From Leucaena leucocephala (Eukaryota > Streptophyta > Magnoliopsida > Fabales > Fabaceae), in assembly GCA_037074615.1 (NCBI GenBank), contig CM073527.1, forward strand, positions 11,558,848 through 11,622,847: 64,000 nt of DNA, read 5' to 3'. The translations under genes and the position numbers were made by a program. The stretch's first letter is position 1. Every line of letters starts with the position of its first letter. Positions 22,672 through 34,516 of this stretch are shown one piece after another. The notes under the pieces were generated by a model, which was not told where the DNA came from, made no database searches, and worked only from the letters and a program-made list of their open reading frames with translations.

Positions 22672-24240
22672 AATTTCATCCTTGAAATTTGCATTACATA
22701 TATACTAAGGAAATAATTCAGGATATTCCTCCTTCATTATTTTCTCTGCTTCCCACATAGCCTCATTCTTAGTTAATCCTTTACAAACCACCTTAACTAG
22801 AGAGATTTGTTTATTTCACAATTGCTTGACCTTTTGATCCACGATTTATACTAGTTTGACTTCATAGGTTAGGTCATCTCCTAGTGCAACATCATCCTAC
22901 TCAATCACATGTGATGGGTCTGGAACATACTTCTTCAACTGGAAAACATGGAATACATCATGTATCTTATTGAGGTTTGGAAGAAGAGCTAACTTGTAAG
23001 CCACTGATCCTATTCTTGTGAGGATCTGGAATGGCCCAATATATCTAGGATGTAACTTCTTTACCTTGATTGATCGTTTGGCTCTTGTAGTTGGAGTTAA
23101 CTTAAGGAATACATGCTCTTCTTTTTCAAACTCTAACGACTTCCTTTTGACATCAGGGTAACTTTTTTGTCTACTTTGAGCAGTCAACAATCTTTTTCTA
23201 ATCTTATCGATCTGTGCTCCTGTCTAATTTACTATATCAGTACCAAACATCCTTCTTTTACTCAACTCAAACTAGAATAAGGGAGATCTACATTTACGTC
23301 CATAAAGTGCTTCAAATGGGGCCATTTGAATACTAGCCTAATAGCTATTGTTATATGCAAATTCTATTAATGACACATGGGCATCCTAACTCCCTTGGAA
23401 ATCCAAAACACATGCTCTCAACATATCCTCTAGTGTCTAGATCGTTCTCTCAGATTGACCATCTGTTTGAGGATGATAGGCTATACTAAATCTAAGAGTA
23501 GTGTCCATTTCTTTATGCAAAGCTCACCAAAAATTTGACGTAAATCAAAGATCTCAATCAGATACAATACTACTTAGGATACCATGCAATCTAACAATCT
23601 CTTTTACATATAACTTTGCCAGTTTCTCAAGAGAATCTTTCTTATTGATTGCCAAGAAATGAGCTGACTTTGTCAATTGGTCAATTACTACCCATATAGC
23701 ATCATGCTTAGTAGGAGTCATGGGCAGTCCTTCAACAAAATCCATAGTAATACTATCCTATTTCCACTCAGGTATATCTAGTGGTTGTAACTTCCCTCTT
23801 GGCCTTTGGTGCTCAACTTTCACTTTATGATAGGTTAATCATTTTGATACATAAGCCACAACATCCTTCTTTAATCCAGGCCACCAAAATAAACTTTTAA
23901 CTTCATGATACATCTTGGTCATACCTGGATGTACTGTATACCAACTTTTATGTGCTTCATCTAAGATCTTTTCTCTTAATCCCATTGCATTCAGAATATA
24001 TAGTCTTCCCCTAAACCATATCAATTTGTCTTGGGAGATATAAAAAAATTTAGTTTCCCCTCTTGCCAGCTTGTCCTTAAAAATTGCTACGAGCTTATCA
24101 TGCGTTTGAGCTTCTTTTATCTCATCTTCAATGAAAACTCTAACCTGTATTCCTCCATAAGGATTTTGTGCTATCTACATCTAGTATAAAGGACTCTAAT
24201 CTCTAACATCTTTTATTAATTCCAACTCTTTGATCATTAG
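22672..24240 (-). pseudogene. Tekay-like Ty3 integrase with C-terminal chromodomain, broken
   Basis: Read on the minus strand from 24240. There is a degenerate spacer after RNase H, then the integrase zinc-binding region HPGMTKMYHEVKSLFWWPGL (about 23870-23940). Its two cysteines are lost (one is a stop, one Tyr). The catalytic core follows: MDFVEGLP at 23745, IVSD near 23556, and AYHPQTDGQSERTI with the catalytic Glu near 23460. The D, D and E are all visible, but stops replace neighbouring Trp, Arg and Gln codons. The frame at 22897-23190 holds the C-terminal YIGPFQILTRIGSVAYKLALP-type block. A chromodomain follows (KNEAMWEAEKIMKEEYPELF, about 22710-22770). The chromodomain places it among chromoviruses, and the long LTRs point to Tekay/Del. 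Integration would be its role; this copy is dead. Confidence 0.85.
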
Positions 24241-26243
24241 TGTCATATCCTAATTTTTCCCTATCGATATGATACTGATAGTGGAAAGAGGTTTGGAAAG
24301 GATTATGACGATGATCAGAATAAATAATAAAGGTTAGATGAGTCTTGAAGGAAGAAAGGGACTAAAATTAAAAGTTCAAAAGTTCAAGGACCTAAACAAA
24401 AATTAGAAAAGGATGAAGGCCAAAAGTGAAAGTAGAAACAAAAGTTGGGCCAAAAGGAGTAATTATGAAAAGTTTAGGGACATAAATGTAATTAATCAAA
24501 AGTTTAGGGACTTAAATTTAATTAACCAAAAGTTTGGGGACCTAAATGTAATTATGAGAAAGTTGAGCCAAACAAGGCCCAAAAAAGCCCAAATCATATT
24601 AGTCCTAAATTTTACTAGTAAGTAGAGAAAACTATTCTGATCAGTTAAACGCAACACAGAATTTTGATTCGAGGTCCCGATTAATTGATATAAATTCCAA
24701 AAGTCAGGAAGAATTATTGCAGTATTTTTAGGACCTCAGAATCAAATAAAACTTTATAGTAAATTCCCATAATTAATATAAGAATTTATACAATTGATAA
24801 AGTCAGAAAAAGAATCCTGTAGAATTCTTGTAGGAATTTACAATGAAAGAAAATACCCGAAAAACAGTCGTGACATATTTCTTGGGATTTGTGCCATAAA
24901 AGTAATGGACCAATACTAAGGACCAAATGGCATCCCAAAAGGACAAATAAGGTGGTGAGCCAATTAAATGGGCCAAAGTCCAAAGCAACCCAGGAGAAGT
25001 GTGAAATTACAAAAATGCCTATGTGTAGCCAGATTGTACTAGTGATGGATGGAAGGCATTTTGGTTATTTTAGACAGGCCAAAAATGTCCAAGCTAGTGT
25101 AAAGATGATTAGTTAGAGCGAGTATACACTCTGATGTAGTATAAAGGAGTGTAAAATTACATTTATGCCCTTTTATGCTAAAGTATATAGCATGATGGTG
25201 AGATGATAACCAAAAGGTTTATGCTAAAGTATGGTGACTTGATAAAGGGACCTAAATGCAATTAACCAAAAGTTTAGTGTAAAGGTGACATGATAAATGA
25301 TGTTGAATGTATTATGAATAACATGTTTTCCATGGCCATGCACTTTTATGCTAAAGTATATAGCATGATGGCATGTCACTAATCAAAGAAAGTTTAATGA
25401 AATTACATATTATGCATTAGCATCCATCTTGCATATTTAAGTGGTAATGTTTGCTACTGAGATTCCCTAAAATATCACCCTCCCATAACCAACAAATTTA
25501 GCTCAAGCATGAAGGAAAATGTATGCATGGAGAAGAGTTAAAGCATGGAAGAAGGAAAGTGAAGTATTTATGATTCCAGCATATGCTATGCATTTTTCAT
25601 GTATGTAAATGCCATGTAAGGTATCTATTTATGTGATGAAATTATATGAAATAATTATGGCATAACCCCATGATGTATATGAATGCATGCAAGGCAAAAG
25701 AGATGGTTTATGCATGCTGGAACAATTATTGAAAGTAAAAGAAAGGAAACTGAAATGGTAGAAATGTAGGTCCTAAAGCAATTTGATTGTAGCTTCAGTT
25801 TGACCTAGCAAATGAATGAATTAATCCACAAAATTTTATGAACAAGTATTTCACATCCAGATCTGTAAATTAATAAGTAATGTGCTTCATTTAGATGTGT
25901 ATATCAAGAGAAATGAATTTCCAAAGTTCATAGATAGAATCTGGAATTTCAATAATTTGCCATATGAACAGTAAAAGTAACGATTTAACTGTATCAATTG
26001 GAAATGTAAATGACCATATTTATATTTTTTTTCCTTAAAGATCTATGAAAGAGCTTTAATTATAAATTTGGATCACCTCCATACGATTTGTATACAATTA
26101 GTTATGAATTTTTAAAGTTGTACTATAAATATGGAATTTTAAGAAGTAAGTTAAAATTTTAATTTTTAGGCTAATGTAATGCTTCTGCTAATCAAATATA
26201 CTTCTGAATACGTACTTTGAGGTGGTAAAAGTAGGATATTTCA
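24241..26243 (+). mobile_element. Solo LTR D1 (Tekay-type), plus orientation
   Basis: Starts TGTCATATCC and ends GGATATTTCA. Flanks are ATTAG (24236-24240) and ATTAT (26244-26248), a 5-bp duplication with one mismatch. It splits the pol remnant between RNase H and integrase. Its last part is the reverse complement of the start of LTR D2 (27766), so the two belong to one subfamily in opposite orientation. The stem-loop (about 25458-25476) is decayed. D1 is absent from duplication copy 2 because of the 6.3-kb deletion. Confidence 0.87.
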
Positions 26244-26858
26244 ATTATACGTGCCACCTGTACCACCTTTCTACTTAAGGTATCAGCTACCACATTCGAT
26301 TTTCCTAAATGGTACTTAATCTGGAAATCATAATCCTTCAAAAATTCCATCCATCTCCGTTGTCTCATATTCAACTCTTTTTGATCTTGTATATGCTTCA
26401 AGCTTTTGTTGTCACAGTATAGTTTTATGGTAGCTCCATACAAGTAATGTCTCTAGATCTTGAGAGCATAAAGCCATAAACTACCACTACAAGCTCCAAA
26501 TCATGAGTGGGATAGTTTTCTTCATGTGGCTTTAACTGCCGAGAAGCGTAGGCTACCACTTGACCCTACTGCATTAATACACATCCCAACCCCTACTTGC
26601 TAGCATCAATATAGACTACATAAGTTTGAGTTAGGTTTGGAATAATCAGCACAAGAGTCGTGGTTAATCTTTTCTTTAATTCTTAAAAATTGGCCTCGCA
26701 CTTCTCATCCCACTTGAACTACCGGTTCTCTCTGGTCAGCTTGTTTAACAGTAAAGCAATTCAAGAAAAGTCCTTAATAAATCTTCTATAATACTCTGCT
26801 AAGCCCAAAAAACTTCTAATCTCTGTCATTGTCCTTGGTTGTTCCTAGCTCAATACTA
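26244..26858 (-). pseudogene. Tekay-like RT end and RNase H, broken
   Basis: From 26858 the minus strand reads the end of reverse transcriptase, PRTMTEIRSFLGLAEYYRRF, then a linker and YIDASK, the start of RNase H (D of the first catalytic motif visible). It continues to the frame 26192-26443 with LYCDNKSLKHI and the block HLGKSNVVADTLSRK, typical of Ty3 RNase H. Stops replace several Gln, Trp and Arg codons. RT upstream of this point, including its catalytic YVDD motif, is missing: the LTR of the LARD-like element is joined at 26858/26859. The part of the frame below 26243 is LTR D1 and not RNase H. Confidence 0.82.
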
Positions 26859-27765
26859 CAGGGACTAAATTATAAATAGTAAAAGTCCCTGGGGGCATAG
26901 TGGTCATTTTGAAGAAAGAGAGGCACTAAACTAAAAAATCTAAAAGTACCAAGGCCAAAAATGAAAGTAGATACAAGTTGTGGGACATTAAGAGTAATTA
27001 TGAAAAGTTGAGGGATTAAAGTGGAATTTCCAAAAGTTTCCAAGGGTAAAATTGTAATTATAGAAAGTTCAGCTAGAAAAGGCTTAGAACTGGCCGGAAG
27101 CATTTGAGTCCTAAAATTCATCTGTAGATAGAGAAAGTTATGCTAGTTAATCTAGCATGATATAGAGATTTTATTAAAGTTCCAGATAGCATATATTTAT
27201 CCGATAGTCTGAAAGTTATCTAAATTTTTTATTAGATTTAATGGACCTCAGATATGAGTGAAAAGTTATAGGAAGGTGTGCCTTATGACACCAGATGTCA
27301 TGGATCTGACAGAACCTTGAAATTTAGCATATTAGTAAATTTTGACAGGGTTTCAGAACGTCCGCGATCCGATTATAAAACTTAGCAGTAAGTAAACTTG
27401 GATGAAATAAGCTCAGATGATGTCACAGAAAGGTTCATGATGGTGCCAAGTGAGGCACAAACCCATGATATCAGTTCATCGGTTAAAGGGGCCAGTATCT
27501 AGAAAGAGTGCAAAATGACACAAATACCCCTTTGTTATAAAATGATAAAATAATGAACAAAGGGTATTTTGGTCATTTGATTAAGGATAGACAGTTAAGG
27601 AAGGTTATTTGGAGAGTTGACCAAGGTGAGTAAATACACTGCCAAGGTATGAAAAGATAGTAATGCCCTTAGAATTATTAAAGAGTAACCAAGGGCATTT
27701 TGATAATTTGCTATGGGATGTTTCTTGGGAATCGAACCACCAGAGTGCTTGGGCTTGATTAGAGA
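26859..27765 (+). mobile_element. LARD-like element, 5' LTR, first part
   Basis: Aligns with the 3' LTR from base 55126 on (GGGACTAAATT, GGGGGCATAGTGGTCATTTTG). About 132 bp at its start, including the terminal TG, are lost at the junction with RT. It is interrupted at 27765 by solo LTR D2 and resumes at 30901. Confidence 0.8.
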
Positions 27766-28543
27766 TGAAACATCCTACTTTTACCACCTTAGAGTACGTA
27801 TTCGGAAGTATATTTGGTTAGCAGAAGTATTACATTAGCCCAAAAATTAAAATTTTAAAACTTACTTCCTGGGTACTATTTATTTGGTAATTTCCAAATT
27901 TATAGTCTAACTTTAAAAATCCATACCTAAATATAGAAAAATCATATGGAGGTGATCCAAATTTCTAATTAAATCTCTTTCATATCTCGTTAAGGGAAAA
28001 ATATAAATTTAGATTTTTGCCTTGCCAATTGATACAGTTAAATCGTTACTTTTTATTGTCCATATGGCAAATTCTGGAAACTCTAGATTCTGTCTCTTAC
28101 ATTTGAAAAATCATTTCTCTTGATATACACATCTAAATGAAGCGTATTACCTAAGAAGTTACAGATATGGATGTGTACTACTTGCTCATAAAATTTGGTG
28201 AATTAACTCATTCATTTGCTATGTCAAACTGAATCCACAACAAAGCTTCTATAGGACCTACGTTTTTACCATTTTAGTTTCCTTTCTTTTATTTTCAATA
28301 ATTGGTCTAGGATTCATAAACCATTTCTTTTGCCTTTATTACCTTCATATACATCATGGGGCTATGCCATAATTCTTTCATACATTTTCTTTACATCTAA
28401 TGGCATATTACACAACATTACATACAAGATTAGTATACATGCATTCTATCACTTGTCTACTCTTCCTCTTCCATTCCTTAGCTCATGTTTCAAACATGAT
28501 TCTTCCATCTTGAATAACCTATTATGGTTGATTATGGAAGGGT

Positions 28544-28561
28544 GAGATTCTAGGGAATCTC
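28544..28561 (-). promoter_or_regulatory. Conserved stem-loop in LTR D2
   Basis: GAGATTC, TAGG, GAATCTC, then AGTAGCAAAC, the family A form. Confidence 0.55.
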
Positions 28562-29730
28562 AGTAGCAAACATTACCACTTAAACATGCAAGATGGATGT
28601 TAATGCATGATATGTAATTTCATTAAACTTTCTTTTATTAGTGACATGCCATCATGCTATATATTTTTGCATAAAAGTGCATGGCCATGGAAAACATATT
28701 ATTCACAATACATTCAATATCATTTAAATATCATATACATGTCAACACATAAGCATACCATATCAAGCACACAAAGAGGTAAGTTCACTACCTTGCACTT
28801 AAGCTTTTCTCTTGATCTTTTGCACTTGCTCCCTAGCTTTCTAACCGTGAAGCCTTTATGTCAATCACTTCCTAACATCTTCTTGAATGTTTCAAGACTA
28901 ACCTTGTTACACTCTTTATTATCATAACTTTCTCTAATCTTCACTAACCAACTTGGCTCTTGAACCAATTGATGTATTGACTTTACCCAACACAATTTCA
29001 TCTTTTGAATCCATTTATGAGCTTATAATCATGAAATTCTAGCTCCTTCATGGCCTGCTGTACATAACTGAAACATATACACAATTCTTTCAAAAATTCT
29101 CATTTTGATTCTAATGCTTCACATACTTGTTTCTCCACTTTATCCCACACAATTTTTCATTTTAAAACCATTGGAAGCATCAAAATCATGAAATTCTAAT
29201 CACTATTCATGCGAGTGAACAGTAATAGAGAAGGATTTCAAAAACTACAATCTTGGAATTTCAATGCTTCCAAGGTTCAAAACCTTTCCAATCCTACACA
29301 AAATCATCATATAAATTCAATGCAAGCATTAAATCATTGAAATTCCATTTCCTTCCATCATGAACAATGCATACCAAACAAATTAACCATGGAAAAAGTC
29401 AAGAATATCAACTTGATTCAACAACCAATCACTTAACTAGCTTGTTTAAGCTTCAACCATATGTCTCTAACTTTAAAGTCTTCTTTTCCCTTTCATCTAA
29501 GGGTTTTGGGCACCACAACGCCTTAGAGAAACTCAATTTTTTCCCATGAAAACCCTAAGTTCAAGCTCCCAAATCAAAGGAAAATAAGCTATGATAGATT
29601 GCTTACCTTTAATCTCTAGCTTGCTTGAACTTTGGTACCTTGAATCTTCTTTGTCTTGGCTTGAGTTTTCATTTTGAAAGAGTTTCCCCAAGAATTCATG
29701 TGCTTCACGGTTTTGGGCAGAACTTGGGGG

Positions 29731-29738
29731 TATTTATA
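29731..29738 (-). promoter_or_regulatory. TATA box of LTR D2
   Basis: Minus TATAAATA. A splice-donor-like GTAAGC lies about 125 bp downstream, near 29605. Confidence 0.5.
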
Positions 29739-30900
29739 GCTAAAATCCATGGAAAATCAATGGCCAAGATTAATTTGTGCACTATTTGATCTAATGGCTC
29801 ATATTTAAGCTTGAATTTGACTTTTTCAAAAAGAAGAATTATGAAACCATTCATGACATCACCAAGGGTCAACTCAAGGGCAAGGTGGCAAAATTCTAAT
29901 GGGGAAGCTTTTAGAAAAAAAATTAGTCCAATCCGGTACCGGTTAAGCCCGATTCCCCATAAACTGGATTGTTTTATAAATCTAATTTTTCTAAAATTCT
30001 ATAATATAATGTCTAACCTTCAATCTAGTATCTGGATTTTTCCTCCCATTGACCTTCTTGGACTGGTCCAAAACTTAAATACAGATCCCTTGGGAAATGA
30101 TAGAAATGCCCTTGGTTGACTATCTTGCACTATATTAACCCTAAGGGCATAATTGTCATTTTACACCTCTTTACTTCTTATCAGGACATATATTGACACT
30201 GACCAATCACTCCTATACATGCCTGGATATTTTTGACTTTTCAAATGACCAAAATGCCCTTCATCCAACTCATACTCAATGACACAACACAGTGGCATAC
30301 CTTTAGTGGCATTTTCATAATTTACAATTTTTTTGGTCTTTATTAGCCCTGGCCAACATACTTATATGGAAATATCATTGGGCCTATAAGGCTCCATTCT
30401 GGGCCCTCTATATTATCCACTGCCTTTATGGGATCAATTCCCAAGAAATTCCCCTAAAACATATTTATCGGGTGTTTTAATCCATTATAAATTCTATAAT
30501 AAATTCTACAAAACTCCTTTTTGAGATCTGTCAGTTTTATAAATTCTTATATTAATGATAGGAATTTACTACCAAATTTCATCTAATTCTGAGATCCAGA
30601 CGATACTGTATTAAGTTTTATTTCTTCAAAAAATAATATAAATTTTCTGGGACCTCATATGAAAATTCTGTGTTGCATCAAATTGATCAGAATAATTTTC
30701 TCTATTTATTGGAAAATTTTGGGACTAATCTGATTATGGGCATTTTTGGGCTTTCAACCTTTTCTACTTTTCATTTTAGTCCCTTTCTTCCTTCAAGACT
30801 CATCTAACCTTTATCATTTCTTCTTATCGTCATCATAATCCTTTCCAAACCTCTTTCCACTATCAGTATTATCTGGATAGGGAAAAATTAGGATATGAGA

Positions 30901-32103
30901 AGAGACCCAAGATAACATTCCTAGATATCCAAAAATGTGGCCCAAGAGTGATGTGGGATTGGCATTAAAATATTAATTTAGTACTTTTTCAATAAAGCAT
31001 AGTTATTGAGTTAAAGATATAACTGGGGAAGTGATTAGATAGAGCTTTTGACTCATCCAGAACTATGAGGTGGCATGAAAGGTATCCTCATGGGACCCAC
31101 AAGGTGCCACATTGCATGAGTCTAGGGAAAGAAGAAAAAGCTAAGGACACGTGGCACGATCTCAGCGATTCATTCCAGGAAAAGACTCTGGAATTCTCTA
31201 AAAATACTGAGTCAGCTGGTGAGGTGTCCTAAGGGCCCCACCATTGTGCCACCTAAGAATGTGAGGTGTCCCATGGGTGATGTCATTTTGATGTGTCATA
31301 TAGGATGATGATGTTCTCATGATGATGCAGGCAAAGCTTCTTGAGAAAGCTTATCTAAGCCATTCATCGCGATTCAATCTTGATCGTCTATTCCACCTCC
31401 ACTAAACTATAAATACCTCAACCCTCCCTCTATTCCATTCATAACAATGAGCAAAGGAAGAAGAGAAAAGAAAAGAGAGAGAGAAAGAAAGAAAGAAAGA
31501 AAGAAAGAGAAATAAAGGAAGGAAAAAGGAGTTCTGGAGAAACTAAGAGCAATCCAAGGAGCATAATGACTTGGCAAGCTTAGGAATAAGGTAAGTAATT
31601 TATTCTAGTCCCTGCTATAATAAATTAGAGGATTGTTGTTATGGATTTAATATTTAGAATAAGAGAATATCTCTCTTGATAAGGTTAGATGTGGATAGAA
31701 AGAAAGATAGGGGATTGTCAGATTAAGGGTATTACCTCAAGTTAAACATGAAGATATGATTTTTCAAATTTGGGACCAAAATGCTGGAATAAGGGTAAGG
31801 ATGCCGAATGAACAATAAACTTTGGGCATTGATTGACATTGACTGAGTCAAGTCATGGTCAACGAGTTATTGTTTCCTAAAATATCATTAAATTATCTTT
31901 GTGTAGCAATTTGAACCACTTTATTTTAATTTTTCTAGATTTAATTATGATTTTTCGAAGTCAGGTCACTCCTCTGGAATTTACACAGTGAACAGTACTC
32001 GATAGAGTAAAAATCCAGATTGTAATTTGACTTCAATGACCTTAAAAGTGATTCTAGATGCTATCGTTTGGTCCCTAAGAAGTAAGAAAATTAGGATATT
32101 ATA
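30901..32103 (+). mobile_element. LARD-like element, 5' LTR, second part
   Basis: Continues the LTR after D2 and ends ...TTAGGATATTATA just before the primer site at 32107. Compared with the 3' LTR (54994-57848) it lacks about 650 bp after 31748 (equivalent to about 56888-57530), which removes its stem-loop. It also contains a purine-rich GAAA repeat (about 31456-31520). Confidence 0.82.
31148..31592 (+). promoter_or_regulatory. LARD LTR promoter: G-box, TATA box, splice-donor-like site
   Basis: CACGTG at 31148-31153, TATAAATA at 31408-31415, then a purine-rich tract and AATAAG|GTAAGT with the GT at 31591-31592. The order matches the other LTRs. Splicing has not been shown. The duplicate is at 47871-48315. 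Confidence 0.5.
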
Positions 32104-32106
32104 CTT

Positions 32107-32118
32107 TGGTATCAGAAC
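32107..32118 (+). other. Primer-binding site, initiator tRNA-Met type (LARD)
   Basis: TGGTATCAGAAC, one base different from TGGTATCAGAGC, which pairs with the 3' end of initiator tRNA-Met and is typical of Tekay-type and many copia elements. It lies 3 bases after the LTR end. Confidence 0.82.
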
Positions 32119-34516
32119 AAAGGGTTCTAGCTCAGAGCATAAGATTCTGGCATAGAACAAATGGTTATGGCTTATAGTGATGCTCTGGTTTAGTTAGACT
32201 AACCCCTTTAAACAAGTTAGAGATTTGAACTAAAGAGGTTCCTCCCTAGTATGAGATATGGGGATGGTGTTCACTACTTATAGAATATTTCAAACAAGAG
32301 ACAATAACACCTAAAAAAATAGAACAATACCCCATACCTTATAGCTTTACGAGGTAGTCTTCAAGGAAATGACTATGATAGACTAGTCTTAGTTAGTCAT
32401 TACCGCTGAGGTATCGTGTTTCTTAGCACGATGTGGCTAGACTAAGTATGATAACATCTAAGGAGCAGCTTCGTTTATTGATAGAATCTGACTAGTCTAA
32501 GATCCAGGGAATCTACAATAGTAGCCCAAGGTATCATTAGGTGGCCAGACATTACAGTGACGATGATAATGAAGGTACCAACCTTATTGAAGTTTATCAG
32601 CTACAAGATTGGTATAAAGCGTAATCAAGCCAGATAATACAAAGTAATAAGATATGAAAGGTTAAGATAATATTTCTATATTACGAAGAATTTGTTCAGC
32701 TAGTATTCCCTGAACAAAAGAATCGAAAGTTAAAGCAAGACTTGCCTAGAAATGATCCTAGCATATGGCCTAAAATTTGAGATGAGATGTTTAATAAATA
32801 GAGAGCTGATATACACAAAATAGAGGGACCACATCATGAAAGAACAGTAACCTAGTAAACCTAGGTAGAGAAACCTAGAGAACATAAGTAATAGTAATAG
32901 ATGATGAATGAGATCTATATGACATAAGTTAAGGATCAAGAAAAATACTAGAAAGGAATCATAGTCTAGTTAAGAACAGACTGGGACTAATAGATTGAAG
33001 AAGTTAAGAGACAGTAAAGAGATACATAAGTACTCCACAGAGATGGAGATTGATCGCTCACCTGAGAAGTTAGTTCATAGATTTAATTCCATTATATGGG
33101 AAGGATTTTCTCAAGTAGTTGCAAAAATTCAACAGAGCGGTATATGTAAGATAAGAAAAATAAGTTTATGATGTATATAGAGAGAAAGATAGCCACAGTA
33201 TCAAAGATAAAGAGACTCCCCAATTTAAGAAAGAGTAATATGCAAGAGTTAGATAAAGCAATGAAGGGTTGAGTCTATACCCTAATAAGAGGGTAATACG
33301 GCAACCTAAGTTAAATAAATAGTTATTTTAGATTCCTAAGTAAATGTTTAGGATCTAGCAGATAATGTGATAGAGGAAATGAGGAAAGTCCTAATAGATA
33401 ACATTGGCTTTTGTGATCACTTTTTTGGAATTATCTGTTGAGTTAACAACTATGTGGAAGTGGCTAACCTTGTAACTTTTTCTGTTGGTCATGTTTTCCA
33501 GAGATGAGAATACAATACAACGGAATCATAGTAGATTTTCGAGGATTTCAGTTAGATCCTAGTATGGCTGACAGAGAATAGAAAGTCCAGGGTCACAGTA
33601 GATCCTAAAGAGGCTTACGATTGATCACAGTAGATCCTGAGAGTCGCAGTAGACCTAGCATAGAGAAGAAAGTATTGAGCTATAAGTACAATATTTATTT
33701 GGAAAGATAAATACCAAGGATAAAGTTAAGGTAGAGAAGCTTCACAAATTGGTTAACTCATAAGAGAGAGAGTACCCATGATGTTAATTTCAAATAGCCT
33801 TATGACTATCAGGGACTGAACTCAGAATATTCCTACATGCAATAAGAACTAAGTGATCAAAGTTAAAGTTGTTAATCTTGAGTACCAAGGATTTATGAGA
33901 ATATCTCATAAGATGTGAGAAGGGGTCAAATATGAGTAAAGAGATCCCTACGATGAGATTATAGAGAATAAGAATGAGAGACAAATATATCTTTTAGATG
34001 AAAATAAAGAGGTTAGAAGGCTAGATAGACCCAAGAGAGATAGTAGAGAGATAATATAAGAAGGATATAAGATAGTAAAGTACTAGGGTTGGAGCCTGTT
34101 AGTACTAGTGCTTCAGATTTTTATCTGCATATTTCAGTTAAGAGTGCTCAGGCAAGAATAGCCCAATGATGGGTGACCCCTTGGGAAGTGATGAAAAGGG
34201 TGTAAATGCCATAGAAGTTTGGCATATATGCATAGAGTCATGTAAAATGATAGAGAGTTATGAAAAGTTAGAAAAGGGTTATGAATAGTAAGAGACTATA
34301 ACCCATATGTCAAGTCCAAATGAAATAGATTTGAAAAGAAATATTTAGAAGAGATTTCTTAAAAGTGAGCAAAGTTATAAGTTAGAGGAATGTTTAACTT
34401 ATGGTATCTCATAATACTTTATGACAAGGCAAGATAGACCATGATATAGCCAAATTTAGCCAGATATGCCATGATACGACATGAAAAGTATGTAATGAGA
34501 TATGTTATGATAAATG
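32119..34516 (+). mobile_element. LARD-like element, interior, 5' part (copy 1)
   Basis: About 2.4 kb between the primer site and LTR H with stops in all plus frames. I cannot recognise gag, protease, RT or integrase. Words such as CAGTAGATCCT recur near 33590-33650. Two minus-strand frames (32730-32939, 33790-33984) are antisense and match nothing I know. The remainder of the interior is at 54260-54993. Confidence 0.65.

Larger units (their letters stand above)
27766..30900 (-). mobile_element. Solo LTR D2 (Tekay-type mosaic)
   Basis: Flanked by a perfect 5-bp duplication AGAGA (27761-27765 and 30901-30905). Joining the flanks restores the host LTR (GATTAGAGACCCAAG). The plus strand starts TGAAACATCC and ends GGATATGAGA, with the final CA mutated. 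It is a mosaic: the start matches D1, about 28500-30240 resembles family A, about 30245-30740 resembles family B, and the end is again A-like. A TATA box lies at 29731-29738 and a stem-loop at 28544-28561. Confidence 0.9.

Noticed and set aside
31456..31520. GAAA/GA repeat as a possible regulatory or satellite array
   Set aside because: It is a short microsatellite that varies between the two duplication copies; noted only as part of the LTR leader.
32730..32939. Minus-strand frames at 32730 and 33790, conserved at 49453 and 50513
   Set aside because: Conservation is due to the recent tandem duplication. They are antisense to the LARD interior and carry no known domain.
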